Part shown: in pieces, positions 15,741-31,382 of the stretch
Layout of the letters: each line of letters opens with the position of its first letter
Position numbering within the stretch: position 1 is the first letter of the stretch
Source: Clostridiales bacterium
GTDB lineage: Bacteria > Bacillota > Clostridia > Christensenellales > Aristaeellaceae
NCBI GenBank assembly: GCA_024684375.1
Contig: JAIKWZ010000007.1
Coordinates: forward strand, 1 to 60,012
Length of the DNA: 60,012 bases
Reading direction: 5' to 3'
Program-made: the position numbers and the translations under genes
Notes under the pieces: generated by a model
The model's input: only the letters and a program-made list of their open reading frames with translations
The model's database searches: none
What the model was told of the DNA's origin: nothing

Positions 15741-16883
15741 ATGACTTCACGAGAACGCTTGCTGACAGTACTCAGCGGGGAGATCCCTGACTGTGTACCT
15801 GTAAGTCCGGATGTATCCAACATGATACCCGCCCGCATGACGGGGCTTCCCTTCTGGGATATTTACCTCTACCAGAAAGTACCTCAGTGGAAGGCATATA
15901 TCGACTGCGTCAGGCATTTCGGTTTTGATGCTCTTATGGACGGATATGTGCGCATACTGTTCGATGAGCTTGGAGAGATCGACCGGGACGCGCGTGAAGC
16001 CATCGTCATGAAAAACGAGGACCGCATCATAACACGCAAATACCGTAAAGCCAACGGCAGGGTATTCTGGGAAAATACAGTGTCCGTGTATTTCAGGGAC
16101 AATCCACCGGTCCGGGATATCGATCCCGCCCGGGTCGGCGCAAATTTCACTCCCAATCATTTCGACACCGTTGAGGTACAGAACCCATACGCAGGCATTG
16201 AGGGCGAAGCGCTGCTTAAACTGGTAAAGGATGAGATGGGAGAACATGGGCTGGTAGGCGTATGGTGCGGAAGGTCAACTTTCGTTACCAATACCGACCA
16301 GATATACGCCTACTACGACGACCCAGAGCCTTTCATCGAGGCAAGCAAGACGTATCTTGAAAAATCCGTGACCCGCTTCAAAAAGCTGATGAGTCTTAAG
16401 ATAAAACCGGATTTTATATGCACCGGCGGCTCTGGCACGCTGGTATACCAGACAGTGGATATGTTCCGCGCTCTGGGGCTGCCGATCGTCAAAACCATCG
16501 CGCAGCTGTGCAGCGAAAACGGGATCCCATCCCACGTGCATTCATGCGGGCCTGAGAAAGAATTGGTCAGGATCTGCTATGAAGAGACTAAGCTCACTGT
16601 GATCGATCCGCTCGAGGTTCCGCCTATGGGCAACTGCGATCTTAAACTTCTCAAAAAGCAGTACGGGGACAGGCTGGTGCTGAAAGGCAATCTGCACACC
16701 ACCGATGTTATGCTGCGGGGTAGCGCCGAAGACGTCAGGCGCGCCAGCCGTTTAGCCATTGATGACGCAGCCGAAGGCGGCCGCTTCATACTTTCCACGG
16801 GCGACCAGTGCGGCCGCGACACTCCCGATGAAAACATTTTTGCCATGATCGAGACTGCCCGAAGCTACGGTAAATACCGGTAA
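15741..16883 (+). CDS. Uroporphyrinogen-decarboxylase-fold protein (MtaA/CmuA-like)
   Basis: A 380-aa TIM-barrel protein of the UroD superfamily. True HemE is shorter (about 340 aa) and has a conserved RQAGR N-terminal motif that is missing here. The His-x-Cys motif in SHVHSCGPEKEL resembles the zinc site of MtaA/CmuA-type methylcobamide:CoM-like methyltransferases, as does the C-terminal FILSTGDQCGRDTPDENI. Substrate unknown; no corrinoid protein gene is adjacent. The start at 15741 was chosen because it gives the family N-terminus TSRERLLTVLSGEIPDCVPV; the SD is poor. It ends at a strong terminator facing rpoC. Confidence 0.82.
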   Translation: MTSRERLLTVLSGEIPDCVPVSPDVSNMIPARMTGLPFWDIYLYQKVPQWKAYIDCVRHFGFDALMDGYVRILFDELGEIDRDAREAIVMKNEDRIITRKYRKANGRVFWENTVSVYFRDNPPVRDIDPARVGANFTPNHFDTVEVQNPYAGIEGEALLKLVKDEMGEHGLVGVWCGRSTFVTNTDQIYAYYDDPEPFIEASKTYLEKSVTRFKKLMSLKIKPDFICTGGSGTLVYQTVDMFRALGLPIVKTIAQLCSENGIPSHVHSCGPEKELVRICYEETKLTVIDPLEVPPMGNCDLKLLKKQYGDRLVLKGNLHTTDVMLRGSAEDVRRASRLAIDDAAEGGRFILSTGDQCGRDTPDENIFAMIETARSYGKYR

Positions 16884-16924
16884 CTTCTCTCTCCTCAGTC
16901 TGAATCCGTAAAGCCGCAAACAAA

Positions 16925-16960
16925 AGCTCCGGCAGGATCGTTCCTGCCGGAGCTGTGTTT
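16925..16960. terminator. Bidirectional terminator between the UroD-like gene and rpoC
   Basis: A 13-bp perfect stem (AGCTCCGGCAGGA / TCCTGCCGGAGCT) with a 4-nt loop is followed by GTGTTTT on the plus strand. The minus strand has TTTT after the stem, so it can also end rpoB-rpoC transcription. Confidence 0.9.
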
Positions 16961-16969
16961 TATCGTTTT

Positions 16970-20566
<3,597 letters not shown>

Positions 20567-20596
20567 TTCCGTTCTCTCCCTTCCTGTGCCGCAGGC

Positions 20597-24529
<3,933 letters not shown>

Positions 24530-24605
24530 GCTTAAAATCACTCCTTACGGCGTTATTTGCTTTCTTGCTGAAAGAATGGTGATATTTGGGTTAATTCTGA
24601 GCCGG

Positions 24606-24643
24606 AAAAATGAATTTTATGAAAAATCTTCAAATTCATTTTT
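24606..24643 (-). repeat. 12-bp inverted repeat in the rpoB leader
   Basis: A perfect 12-bp inverted repeat (AAAAATGAATTT / AAATTCATTTTT) with a 14-nt loop lies between the rpoB promoter and start codon. It could form an AU-rich hairpin ending in a short U run, a possible attenuator or stabilising element. Confidence 0.55.
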
Positions 24644-24692
24644 GCCCTGCCCTCGCTTTTGCGGATTCATCTCCATAATAGCGCAGTTTTTT

Positions 24693-24721
24693 ATTTTAGC
24701 AAGCATATACAAGCATGTCAA
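24693..24721 (-). promoter_or_regulatory. Sigma-A promoter of rpoB-rpoC
   Basis: On the minus strand TTGACA (24721-24716), a 17-bp spacer and TAAAAT (24698-24693). The leader is about 155 nt. The surrounding 24542-24925 region is AT-rich and holds no gene. Confidence 0.85.
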
Positions 24722-24866
24722 GCTATTTTCACTGATTATTTACCTGAATAACCGAAATTTAACCCTCTTCGACCGTTTTTTCCTGTCAAAGCATGTGGCA
24801 AAGAGCTTGCGTTAAATCTTATTTTTGCATTTTTTCCTGCATTTTTGAAGTTTTATCCGGCGCCCC

Positions 24867-24895
24867 TTGAAATGCTGCGCCATCAGGCATATAAT
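24867..24895 (+). promoter_or_regulatory. Sigma-A promoter of the rpiB-fusion operon
   Basis: TTGAAA (24867-24872), a 17-bp spacer and TATAAT (24890-24895). The start codon follows 31 bp later. Confidence 0.85.
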
Positions 24896-24925
24896 ATGCG
24901 CAGATATATAAGGGAGGAAAGGCAT

Positions 24926-26017
24926 ATGAAGCTTGTTCTGGCTTCCGACCACAGGGGGCTCGAGCTCAAGCGGCAGCTGATGGAATACCTTGCTCAGCAG
25001 GGCCACGAGCTGTTCGACGTGGGCACCTACACGGCAGACAGCGTGGATTATCCCGTCTATGCCGAGAAAGCCTGCATGGCGGTCACTTCAGGCGAAGCCG
25101 AGAGGGCGATACTCGTGTGCGGGACGGGTTTTGGCATTTCCCTGGCCGCAAACCAGATCGACGGCATCCGCGCCGTGAACTGCTCGGACGTGTACACCGC
25201 CCGCATGACCCGCTGCCACAACAACGCAAACGTCATTTCCATAGGGGCGGACGTGGTTGGCATCGGACTTGCCAGGCTTCTGATCGACACCTTCCTTTCC
25301 ACTCCTTTTGACGGTGGCCGCCACCAGAAGCGGCTGGACATGGTCGCTGAGCTGCGCGCGGACGTCACCGGCAAAGGCGTACTGATCCCCTTCTGCGGCC
25401 GGGAGCTCAAGCTTTACAACCAGCGTTCTCTGCTGTGGGCAGAGCACCCCTACCCCCACCCCGCCGACAGCCAAGACGGAAACCTGAAAAACAGCGGCTG
25501 CGGCATCTTTTCCACATGTGAAGTGATCGAGTTTTTCAGCGGCGAACGCGTGCGTCCGGAGGCGCTGGCGGATTTCGCCCTGGCTAACGGCGCCCGTGGC
25601 GAGGACGGCACCGACCGTCCTGTGCTGCTCAGAGCCATGCAGGAAAAGGGCCTGTGCGACAAATATAATTTCGAATACCGGCTGGACGGACACCAGAACG
25701 ATCACGGCAGGCTGTGGGACTGCATTTTGGGCGGAGGCGCAGCGCTGTGCAACCTGCGTGTGGGGCACATCGTGGCGCTGATCGCCTGCCGGGAGCGGGA
25801 AGGCGAAAAGCAGCTGCTGGCGCTTGATTGCTACAGCGAAAGCGCGGACAGCCGCGTCGCTCCCTACGTGCGCGAGGTGCTGCCACAGAGTCTGATAGAA
25901 TACTCCGTGCTGAATGATAAAGGCGTGCTGGTAGGCAATTCCCAGAGCTACGGCGCGTTCTGGGTGCCGCTTTCTCTCCCCGCGGATTTCGACCTGCTGT
26001 ACAGGAAGGACGTATAA
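24926..26017 (+). CDS. RpiB sugar-phosphate isomerase fused to a papain-like (C39-type) domain
   Basis: A 363-aa two-domain protein. Residues 1-~145 are RpiB, which interconverts ribose-5-phosphate and ribulose-5-phosphate or related aldose/ketose phosphates: ASDHRG with Asp8-His9, VDYPVYAEKAC, active-site Cys65 in VCGTGFGISLAAN, His98 in RCHNNANVISIG and the GGRHQKR end. RpiB normally stops there. Residues ~155-350 resemble a C39-like papain-fold peptidase domain: NSGCGIFSTCEVIEFFSGE with candidate nucleophile Cys192, VRPEALADFALANGAR, candidate His281 in RVGHIVAL and candidate Asp301 in LALDCY. No signal peptide is present, so it is cytoplasmic. SD GGGAGGAAAGGC-type precedes the ATG at 24926. 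The heparinase-like gene begins 1 nt after its stop. The isomerase call is firm; the peptidase-fold call is pattern-based. Confidence 0.8.
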   Translation: MKLVLASDHRGLELKRQLMEYLAQQGHELFDVGTYTADSVDYPVYAEKACMAVTSGEAERAILVCGTGFGISLAANQIDGIRAVNCSDVYTARMTRCHNNANVISIGADVVGIGLARLLIDTFLSTPFDGGRHQKRLDMVAELRADVTGKGVLIPFCGRELKLYNQRSLLWAEHPYPHPADSQDGNLKNSGCGIFSTCEVIEFFSGERVRPEALADFALANGARGEDGTDRPVLLRAMQEKGLCDKYNFEYRLDGHQNDHGRLWDCILGGGAALCNLRVGHIVALIACREREGEKQLLALDCYSESADSRVAPYVREVLPQSLIEYSVLNDKGVLVGNSQSYGAFWVPLSLPADFDLLYRKDV

Positions 26018-26018
26018 T

Positions 26019-27890
26019 ATGCTGCTCGAAGAAGTTGATCTTGCACTGGACGGAGGCTTTTTGCTTTCAAGGAAGGCCTTCCACCCTCTGCCCCGCATAG
26101 ACGAACGCGACGTGTGGGACAATCTGGACCCTGAGACCAAAGCGTACTACGCAGGTCAGGCGCAGGCGCTGGTTGGCAGTCCGATCCCCCTGCTTACTGC
26201 CCGCATGTACGCGGAATACTGTGTCAGCGGTGACCGCCAGATGTTCGAAAAGGCATACTTCGAGCGGCGCAGGCGCCTGTTTGCCCTGTGCATGTGCGAA
26301 TGCCTTGAAAACACAGGCCGCTATATTCCCGACATCGAGGATCTCATCTGGGCGATCTGCGAGGAGACCACCTGGGTAGTGCCCGCGCATTTGTACCAGA
26401 ACCCCTCGGGCGACGGCAGGGTCAGGTTCCTTGCGGACCCGGGTCTGGCCAGGAACTATATCGACTTGTTCGCCGCGGAGACCGCCAGCGTGCTGAGCTG
26501 GACAAACTACCTGCTGGGCTGCCGGCTTAAGGCCGAAGTCGTCTCCCGCCTGGAATGGGAAGTCTCCGACCGGATATTGGACGTGTACGTCGCCCGTCCG
26601 GAAATGTACTGGACAGGCTTCAACGAGGGCCGCAGTCTCAACAACTGGACCAGCTGGATCTACTCAAACCTGCTGGCTGTGACTCTGCTCAATGTCGATG
26701 ACGACTCAAGGCGTGAGGCGCTCATCCGGCTCATCGCTAAGGGACTGGACGCGTTTTTGGCTACCTACTCCCTGGACGGCGGCTGTGACGAGGGCGCGGG
26801 CTATTTCGACAAGGCCGGAGCATCCCTGCTTGACTGCCTCGAAATACTGGACAACGCCACTCAGGGGCACGCCGTGCTCTGGAACAGCCCTCTCATCGCC
26901 AACATGGCGTCTTACATAATGTACGCCCACATCGATCGGGATTACTACATCAATTTCGCGGACTGCGGCTGCCGCGTGCGGCCCGACGCCATGCTGCTGC
27001 GCCGCGCCGCGCAGAAAATGGGTCAGGATGCCCTTAAGGCTCACGCGGAATACCTGCTCGCCAATTCCTGGGCGGCGCTGCCCTACTCCGCCGGCTACGA
27101 CAGCATTTACCGCCGCCTGGTGGACTGCGTGAGCTTCATGCGCTCCGGGCTCACCTCAAAGGGTGAGGACAAGCCTCTGAGCCACTATTTCTCCGGCACT
27201 CAGGTTGCCGTTGCCCGTCAGAACGCAAATGGGAGCGGGCTGTACCTGGCCGCGAAGGGCGGCCACAACGCCGAAAGCCATAACCACAATGATATCGGCT
27301 CGTACATTATTTATGTCAACGGCGAACCCTTCATAGTTGACGCGGGCGTAGGCACCTACCGGAGGGAGACCTTCTCCTCTGCCCGCTATGAGATCTGGAC
27401 CATGCAGAGCCGTTACCACAACACCGCAATAATCGGCGAAAGGCACCAACTGCCCGGCGCGGCTTGCCGCGCGGAAGGCGCGTCCTTCACCGATGACGGT
27501 GTAAGGGCCTGCTTCTCCCTTGATATTTCCAAGGCGTACGGGGATTTCGCTCCCATAGACAGCTATCAGCGCCGCATCACGCTGGACAGAGACGCGGGTG
27601 AGATCAGCATTACGGATGAGGTCGCGCTCAGCGAGGAAGAGGCCGTGACCCTGCCTGTAATGTGCGCCTATGAACCCCGCATCGCTCCCGGCCAGGCACA
27701 GCTTAGGGGCAAAAACGCTCTGCTGAGCATTGTGTTTGACCCGTCGGTGTTCTCAGTGACGTGTGAAGAGGTCCCCCTTACCGACAGCCGGCTGAAGGCC
27801 GCCTGGGAACGTGACAGTCTGTACCGCCTGCTGTTCACAGTCCAGACCCCTTCACTGAAGCAGCAGCTGAATCTGAAATTCATGATTTAG
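26019..27890 (+). CDS. Heparinase II/III family protein (cytoplasmic)
   Basis: A 623-aa polysaccharide-lyase-like protein. The N-terminal ~380 residues form the alpha/alpha toroid type (PEMYWTGFNEGRSLNNWTSW, SLDGGCDEGAGYFDKAGAS). The C-terminal beta-sandwich begins with the family hallmark GGHNAESHNHNDIGSYIIY, followed by FIVDAGVGTY and MQSRYHNTAII. Such enzymes cleave uronic-acid-containing oligosaccharides by beta-elimination. No signal peptide is seen, so it probably acts on imported oligosaccharides. Translation is almost certainly coupled to the RpiB-fusion gene (1-nt gap). A strong terminator follows. Confidence 0.9.
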   Translation: MLLEEVDLALDGGFLLSRKAFHPLPRIDERDVWDNLDPETKAYYAGQAQALVGSPIPLLTARMYAEYCVSGDRQMFEKAYFERRRRLFALCMCECLENTGRYIPDIEDLIWAICEETTWVVPAHLYQNPSGDGRVRFLADPGLARNYIDLFAAETASVLSWTNYLLGCRLKAEVVSRLEWEVSDRILDVYVARPEMYWTGFNEGRSLNNWTSWIYSNLLAVTLLNVDDDSRREALIRLIAKGLDAFLATYSLDGGCDEGAGYFDKAGASLLDCLEILDNATQGHAVLWNSPLIANMASYIMYAHIDRDYYINFADCGCRVRPDAMLLRRAAQKMGQDALKAHAEYLLANSWAALPYSAGYDSIYRRLVDCVSFMRSGLTSKGEDKPLSHYFSGTQVAVARQNANGSGLYLAAKGGHNAESHNHNDIGSYIIYVNGEPFIVDAGVGTYRRETFSSARYEIWTMQSRYHNTAIIGERHQLPGAACRAEGASFTDDGVRACFSLDISKAYGDFAPIDSYQRRITLDRDAGEISITDEVALSEEEAVTLPVMCAYEPRIAPGQAQLRGKNALLSIVFDPSVFSVTCEEVPLTDSRLKAAWERDSLYRLLFTVQTPSLKQQLNLKFMI

Positions 27891-27906
27891 ACTCCATGAT
27901 CGCGGC

Positions 27907-27939
27907 AAAACCCGGAAGCGGATATGCTTCCGGGTTTTT
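27907..27939. terminator. Bidirectional terminator after the heparinase-like gene
   Basis: A 13-bp stem (AAAACCCGGAAGC / GCTTCCGGGTTTT) with a 6-nt loop, extended by a T run. The following 180 bp up to the convergent glycosidase gene show no gene. Confidence 0.92.
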
Positions 27940-28118
27940 GATGAGCAAAACAGTATTATGATTTTTTCGGCGGGAAGCGCGCTTAGCGTCACCCCCGCGA
28001 AAAACGGATAACGTATCGCCGCGTCAGGCGCTTTGGCTTTCCCAGTCAATGACTCCCTTTAATACATTGTCTGTCCGGGTACGTCTGTGCCGGAGCGTGG
28101 AAGCTGAAAGCTGAGATC

Positions 28119-29396
28119 CTACAGCTCTTCTATAATGATACCCCAGTCGCGGGTGCCGTCCCTCCGGTCGGGGAACGCGATTTTGACGTCCGCTCCCTTT
28201 TCCAGATGTCCCGCGAAGCTTTTCACGCCGCTGACGGGATCGAACAGGCTGCACACCGGCTGCTCAAACGGAAGCGCGGCCGTGTTGACCCTTATGTCCT
28301 CACCCTCCGGCGAAAAGGCGATAAAACCCTTTGAGGTCAGCAGGGCGGCCTTGTGGAAATGCTTTTCTCCGTTTTCGGCTATGTATTCCGAAGCCTCGCG
28401 GCCGGAAGCAAAATCATAGTCAAGCATCAGCCGCTTCAAGTGCCGCATTTGTCCGCTGCCCGGGTCGTGCAGCGCCTCGTCCCAGGTGTTCACAGGGCCG
28501 TACGAGCCCTTGAACTGCGGCTTGTAAAACTGCATGATGGAGTTGTCGCCGTAGGTATGCCCCGCCGCGCCGGTCAGCACGCTCCACCAGGCGTAACGCC
28601 TCACGTCGTAAGCCAGCCAGCGGGGCTGTGAAGGATCGTGCAGGCCGTGAGGTATCAGCTCATACCCGGGCTCGCCGTCCAGCGTGGGCATGTCGGGGCA
28701 GCTCTTCAGGTCGTTGAGCACGTACTTATAGTTGTCTTCACCGTAGAACACGTCGTTGTCGTCCCACGCGCCGAGGTACTGCTGGGTATAATCCCTGTGG
28801 CCGCTCTGGAACATATTGAAGTCAAGCCAGGAGCTCCCGTTGAACCACATGGATGAATCGCAGCGGCCGAAGGGATGGTAGCCTACCAAGTGGCCGGAAC
28901 ACAGGCGTTTGAACTCGTTCCCCATCATTTCGAACACGTCCTTAGCCGCGTCGCCTCTCACGTCGCCCCCCAGCAGCCAGATGACGTTCTCTTCCCCGCC
29001 GAAGGTCTGTGCCAGAAAGCGCACATATCCCGGAGCGTTTTCCATATTCAGCTGGCCGTTCTTGGCAAAGCTCCCCCACGAGGGCAGCAGCGCCATGAAC
29101 ATGCCCAGTCCCGCCGCCTCGCGCACTATGCTCAGCACGTGCTCCCAGTAGCCTTCTTTGGCCGGACGGGCAAAGTCGTCGTCCGCAAGCGCCCTTTTGC
29201 CGTCCAGCGTCGCGTAATTGGCGCTGTGCACCAGTGTGGCCTGAATAACATTATAGCCCTTTTCGGCGCGGTTTTTTAGATACACCGACGCTTCCTCGCG
29301 GCTTAAGCGGCTGAACATCAGCCAGGCGGTGTCTCCCAGCCAGAAAAATGGCCCATTGTCCAGCACAAAGTATCGTCCCCGGGTCTGAAGCTTCAT
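28119..29396 (-). CDS. GH140-like glycoside hydrolase (DUF4038, apiosidase-like)
   Basis: A 425-aa TIM-barrel glycosidase of the DUF4038 type, which includes the apiosidases acting on rhamnogalacturonan II side chains. The opening FVLDNGPFFWLGDTAWLMF and EEASVYLKNRAEKGYNVIQ are characteristic. WLLGGDVRGDA, TLDGEPGYE (candidate acidic catalytic residue) and RRYAWWSVLTGAAGHTYGDN follow. Residues ~335-425 match the small C-terminal beta domain often found with it. No signal peptide is seen, so it is intracellular. SD AGGAGGT precedes the ATG at 29396. It faces the heparinase-like gene and may share its substrate source. The exact sugar is not predictable. Confidence 0.88.
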   Translation of the reverse strand: MKLQTRGRYFVLDNGPFFWLGDTAWLMFSRLSREEASVYLKNRAEKGYNVIQATLVHSANYATLDGKRALADDDFARPAKEGYWEHVLSIVREAAGLGMFMALLPSWGSFAKNGQLNMENAPGYVRFLAQTFGGEENVIWLLGGDVRGDAAKDVFEMMGNEFKRLCSGHLVGYHPFGRCDSSMWFNGSSWLDFNMFQSGHRDYTQQYLGAWDDNDVFYGEDNYKYVLNDLKSCPDMPTLDGEPGYELIPHGLHDPSQPRWLAYDVRRYAWWSVLTGAAGHTYGDNSIMQFYKPQFKGSYGPVNTWDEALHDPGSGQMRHLKRLMLDYDFASGREASEYIAENGEKHFHKAALLTSKGFIAFSPEGEDIRVNTAALPFEQPVCSLFDPVSGVKSFAGHLEKGADVKIAFPDRRDGTRDWGIIIEEL

Positions 29397-29451
29397 TTCG
29401 TTACCTCCTGTGCCGCTTTCGGAAATAGCACAACTCTAATACTGCCTCTGT

Positions 29452-29485
29452 AAAAAAACGGGGCGGGGGAACTCATCCCCCGCCC
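29452..29485 (-). terminator. Intrinsic terminator of rpsF-ssb-rpsR
   Basis: On the minus strand a 10-bp stem (GGGCGGGGGA / TCCCCCGCCC) with a 5-nt loop is followed by CG and seven T. It lies 8 bp after the rpsR stop. Confidence 0.93.
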
Positions 29486-29492
29486 AAAGCGT

Positions 29493-29750
29493 TTAGTCCT
29501 GGCTGTAGGGCAGCAGCGCGATGGCTCTGGCGCGCTTGATGGCGGTGGAGAGCTGGCGCTGATGCTCGGCGCATACGCCCGTCATGCGGCGGGGCAGGAT
29601 CTTGCCGCGCTCGGAAGTGAACTTGCGCAGCCTGATGATATCTTTGTAATCGATATGCTGGATCTTGTCAACGCAGAAGGTGCATACCTTCCTGCGGGGC
29701 TTGTGGCCGCGGGGGCGGCGGGCCATACGATCGGCTCTGTCTTCTGACAT
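29493..29750 (-). CDS. rpsR: 30S ribosomal protein S18
   Basis: An 85-aa S18, which pairs with S6 on the platform of the 30S subunit. The core [21 protein letters not shown] and the ending [13 protein letters not shown] are family features. It carries VCTFCVDK and a third Cys in VCAEHQ, matching the cysteine-containing, zinc-type S18 variants. The ATG at 29750 has AGGAGGAAG upstream; a longer frame lacks an SD. It is the third gene of rpsF-ssb-rpsR and is followed directly by the terminator. Confidence 0.97.
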   Translation of the reverse strand: MSEDRADRMARRPRGHKPRRKVCTFCVDKIQHIDYKDIIRLRKFTSERGKILPRRMTGVCAEHQRQLSTAIKRARAIALLPYSQD

Positions 29751-29809
29751 AATCTTCCTCCTAATACTTGTAAAAACTGACACTCGGCGCGGGAGCTTTT
29801 CTCCCTGCT

Positions 29810-29860
29810 CCGGCCTTCATCCAAGGCCGGATAAAGTGCCCCAAAACCCCGGGGGTTTTG
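29810..29860 (-). other. Two hairpins between ssb and rpsR
   Basis: The ssb-rpsR gap contains two stems: CCGGCCTT / AAGGCCGG (29810-29830) and CAAAACCCC / GGGGTTTTG (29842-29860). Neither has a downstream T run on the minus strand. They may be processing or stability elements. Confidence 0.45.
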
Positions 29861-29878
29861 CGCTAATGCGGCGTATTA

Positions 29879-30313
29879 TTAAAACGGCAGCTCGTCGTCG
29901 TCCGCTTCTTCCATCTGGGACGGCTGCTGCGCGGGCGCGGCAGCTCCGGCATCGCTGCGAGGATACGGTTCAGCGTTCTCGCGCCTTTCGCCCTCTCCCA
30001 TCGGGGTCACAAATTCCGCTTCATCCACCACGACCTCGGTCACGTAGCGCTTGGTCCCGTCCTGCGCATCATAGGAACGGGTCTGCAAGGTGCCTACAAC
30101 GCCGATCTTCTTGCCCTTGGTAAAATACCGGGTAATGAAATCCGCCTGGGCTCTCCACGCGACGCACGGAATGAAATCCGCTTCCCGCACACCCTGCTGG
30201 TTAGCAAACCTGCGCTGTACGGCGATGGTGAAATTGCACCTGTTCACGCCGCCCTGGGTGGTATAAGGTTCCGGATCCCTGGTGAGATTGCCGACGAGTA
30301 TAACCTTATTCAT
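29879..30313 (-). CDS. ssb: Single-stranded DNA-binding protein
   Basis: A 144-aa SSB that coats ssDNA as a tetramer during replication, recombination and repair. The OB fold covers residues 1-~105 (MNKVILVGNLTRDPE, FTIAVQRR, ADFIPCVAWR, GKKIGVVGTLQTRSY). A short low-complexity linker leads to the acidic protein-interaction tip DDDELPF at the very end, the DnaE/RecQ/PriA docking peptide. AGGTAG lies upstream of the ATG at 30313. The location between rpsF and rpsR is the classical arrangement. Confidence 0.97.
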   Translation of the reverse strand: MNKVILVGNLTRDPEPYTTQGGVNRCNFTIAVQRRFANQQGVREADFIPCVAWRAQADFITRYFTKGKKIGVVGTLQTRSYDAQDGTKRYVTEVVVDEAEFVTPMGEGERRENAEPYPRSDAGAAAPAQQPSQMEEADDDELPF

Positions 30314-30349
30314 AATCTACCTGCTTTCAAATGACTTCGTATATCCTGA

Positions 30350-30832
30350 TTATTCGATCTCGGTCTGGGATTCCTCGGTCACGTCGCTGGCGGCCTCTTC
30401 AGCGGGGGCTTCCTGCGCGGGCGCTTCTTCGGCGGCGGGGGCGGGAGCCTCAGCTTCCCTGGCGGGAGCTTCCTCAGCTTCTTCACCGGCGGCAGCGGCT
30501 TCTCTGGCGGCGTAGGGCTTCAGCGGCTCACGCTTGGCAGGGATCTCGCCTTCCAGGCGGGTGATGAGGTAGCGGATGCACGCGTCGGAGATCTTGAAAT
30601 TGCGCTCAAGCTCGCGGGGCAGCTCGCTGGGGGCGGACATGTACATAAGCACATAGTAGCCCTCGGTCTTGTAGTTGACGGGGTACGCCAGACGGCGCTT
30701 GCCCCACTCGTCCACGCGCTCCACCTTGCCGCCGTTGTTCTCGACGACAGAGTTGAAGCGGCTGATCACGTCCTGCCTTGCCTGATCCTCAAGCGCGGCA
30801 TCAACGACGTACATGACTTCGTACTTGTTCAT
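30350..30832 (-). CDS. rpsF: 30S ribosomal protein S6 with Ala/Glu-rich C-terminal extension
   Basis: A 160-aa S6. Residues 1-~100 are the ferredoxin-like S6 fold (NKYEVMYVVDAALED, WGKRRLAYPVNYKTEGYYVLM, SDACIRYLITR). About 60 further residues are almost entirely Ala, Glu and Pro and are expected to be disordered. Most S6 proteins end near 95-100 aa, although acidic tails occur in some lineages. The ATG at 30832 has AAAGGAGGA upstream; longer frames have none. First gene of rpsF-ssb-rpsR. Confidence 0.96.
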   Translation of the reverse strand: MNKYEVMYVVDAALEDQARQDVISRFNSVVENNGGKVERVDEWGKRRLAYPVNYKTEGYYVLMYMSAPSELPRELERNFKISDACIRYLITRLEGEIPAKREPLKPYAAREAAAAGEEAEEAPAREAEAPAPAAEEAPAQEAPAEEAASDVTEESQTEIE

Positions 30833-30858
30833 TAAATATCCTCCTTTTGGACTATGCG

Positions 30859-30880
30859 GCCCTGCCTTTCCCGGCAGAGC
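30859..30880 (-). promoter_or_regulatory. Leader hairpin of rpsF, possible S6:S18 site
   Basis: In the ~65-nt leader the minus strand forms GCTCTGCC / GGCAGGGC (one G-T) with loop GGGAAA, followed by CGC. S6:S18 leader motifs are known upstream of rpsF and contain a CCG bulge, but I cannot confirm that consensus here. Confidence 0.35.
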
Positions 30881-30897
30881 AAGGATGCGCACTTGAT

Positions 30898-30926
30898 ATA
30901 ATAACACAGCCTTGTCAATTATTCAA
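30898..30926 (-). promoter_or_regulatory. Sigma-A promoter of rpsF-ssb-rpsR
   Basis: On the minus strand TTGAAT (30926-30921), a 17-bp spacer and TATTAT (30903-30898). Confidence 0.7.
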
Positions 30927-30986
30927 GTGAAAAAACAATTTTTACAAATCTTTCCGGTTTGAAGCCCCACCGGGCAATACAGCGGC

Positions 30987-31121
30987 TTACGCCCTGCTGA
31001 CCTCCAGCTTAAGCTCGTTGCCGAGCGTTTTTTCATCCGTCTGCGAGTACTCCAGACTGTCCGTCATCCCGTTGAGGAGCCTGAGCGCCAGAGCAGTGAG
31101 CAAGAGTACGAGTTTTTTCAT
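30987..31121 (-). CDS. Small exported peptide (44 aa), unknown
   Basis: A 44-codon frame opening MKKLVLLLTALALRLLNG, a lysine-start hydrophobic segment like a signal peptide or small membrane anchor. A short, charged, Glu/Thr-rich tail ending LKLEVSRA follows. The ATG at 31121 has GGGAGGAAA upstream at good spacing. A consensus-like promoter lies 136 bp upstream on the same strand. No similarity is recognised. Support for it being a real gene is promoter plus SD plus signal-like start. It could also be a leader peptide or a remnant. Confidence 0.5.
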   Translation of the reverse strand: MKKLVLLLTALALRLLNGMTDSLEYSQTDEKTLGNELKLEVSRA

Positions 31122-31256
31122 GAGCAGGTTTCCTCCCATACGCTGCCGGAACACACACCTCGCAAACATGTCCGTGCCGGGCAGCTTTCTCCTTCGCGGC
31201 AAAGCTTTATTTCCCGCTTTTTCGAGCAGAAAACAGCGCCTTTGACTTTATTTTAT

Positions 31257-31285
31257 AGTATAACATCATGTTTTTACTCTTTCAA
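31257..31285 (-). promoter_or_regulatory. Sigma-A promoter upstream of the 44-aa peptide
   Basis: On the minus strand TTGAAA (31285-31280), a 17-bp spacer and TATACT (31262-31257). The only downstream frame before rpsF is the 44-aa peptide, which would have a ~130-nt leader. Confidence 0.65.
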
Positions 31286-31382
31286 GAAGCTTTTTTCTGT
31301 TTTCCTGCCGGTTTGTTTTTTCATGACGCATTTAACGCACGACGCACCCGCTTTGCCCGTTTAAAAACGTCCGTACATGAAA

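Noticed and set aside
24542..24925. Short frames in the rpoB-rpiB intergenic region
   Set aside because: Low-complexity AT-rich DNA holding two promoters; frames lack SD and conserved sequence.
28024..28254. 76-codon frame overlapping the end of the GH140-like gene
   Set aside because: Shadow frame on the same strand as a conserved gene, no SD and no conserved sequence.
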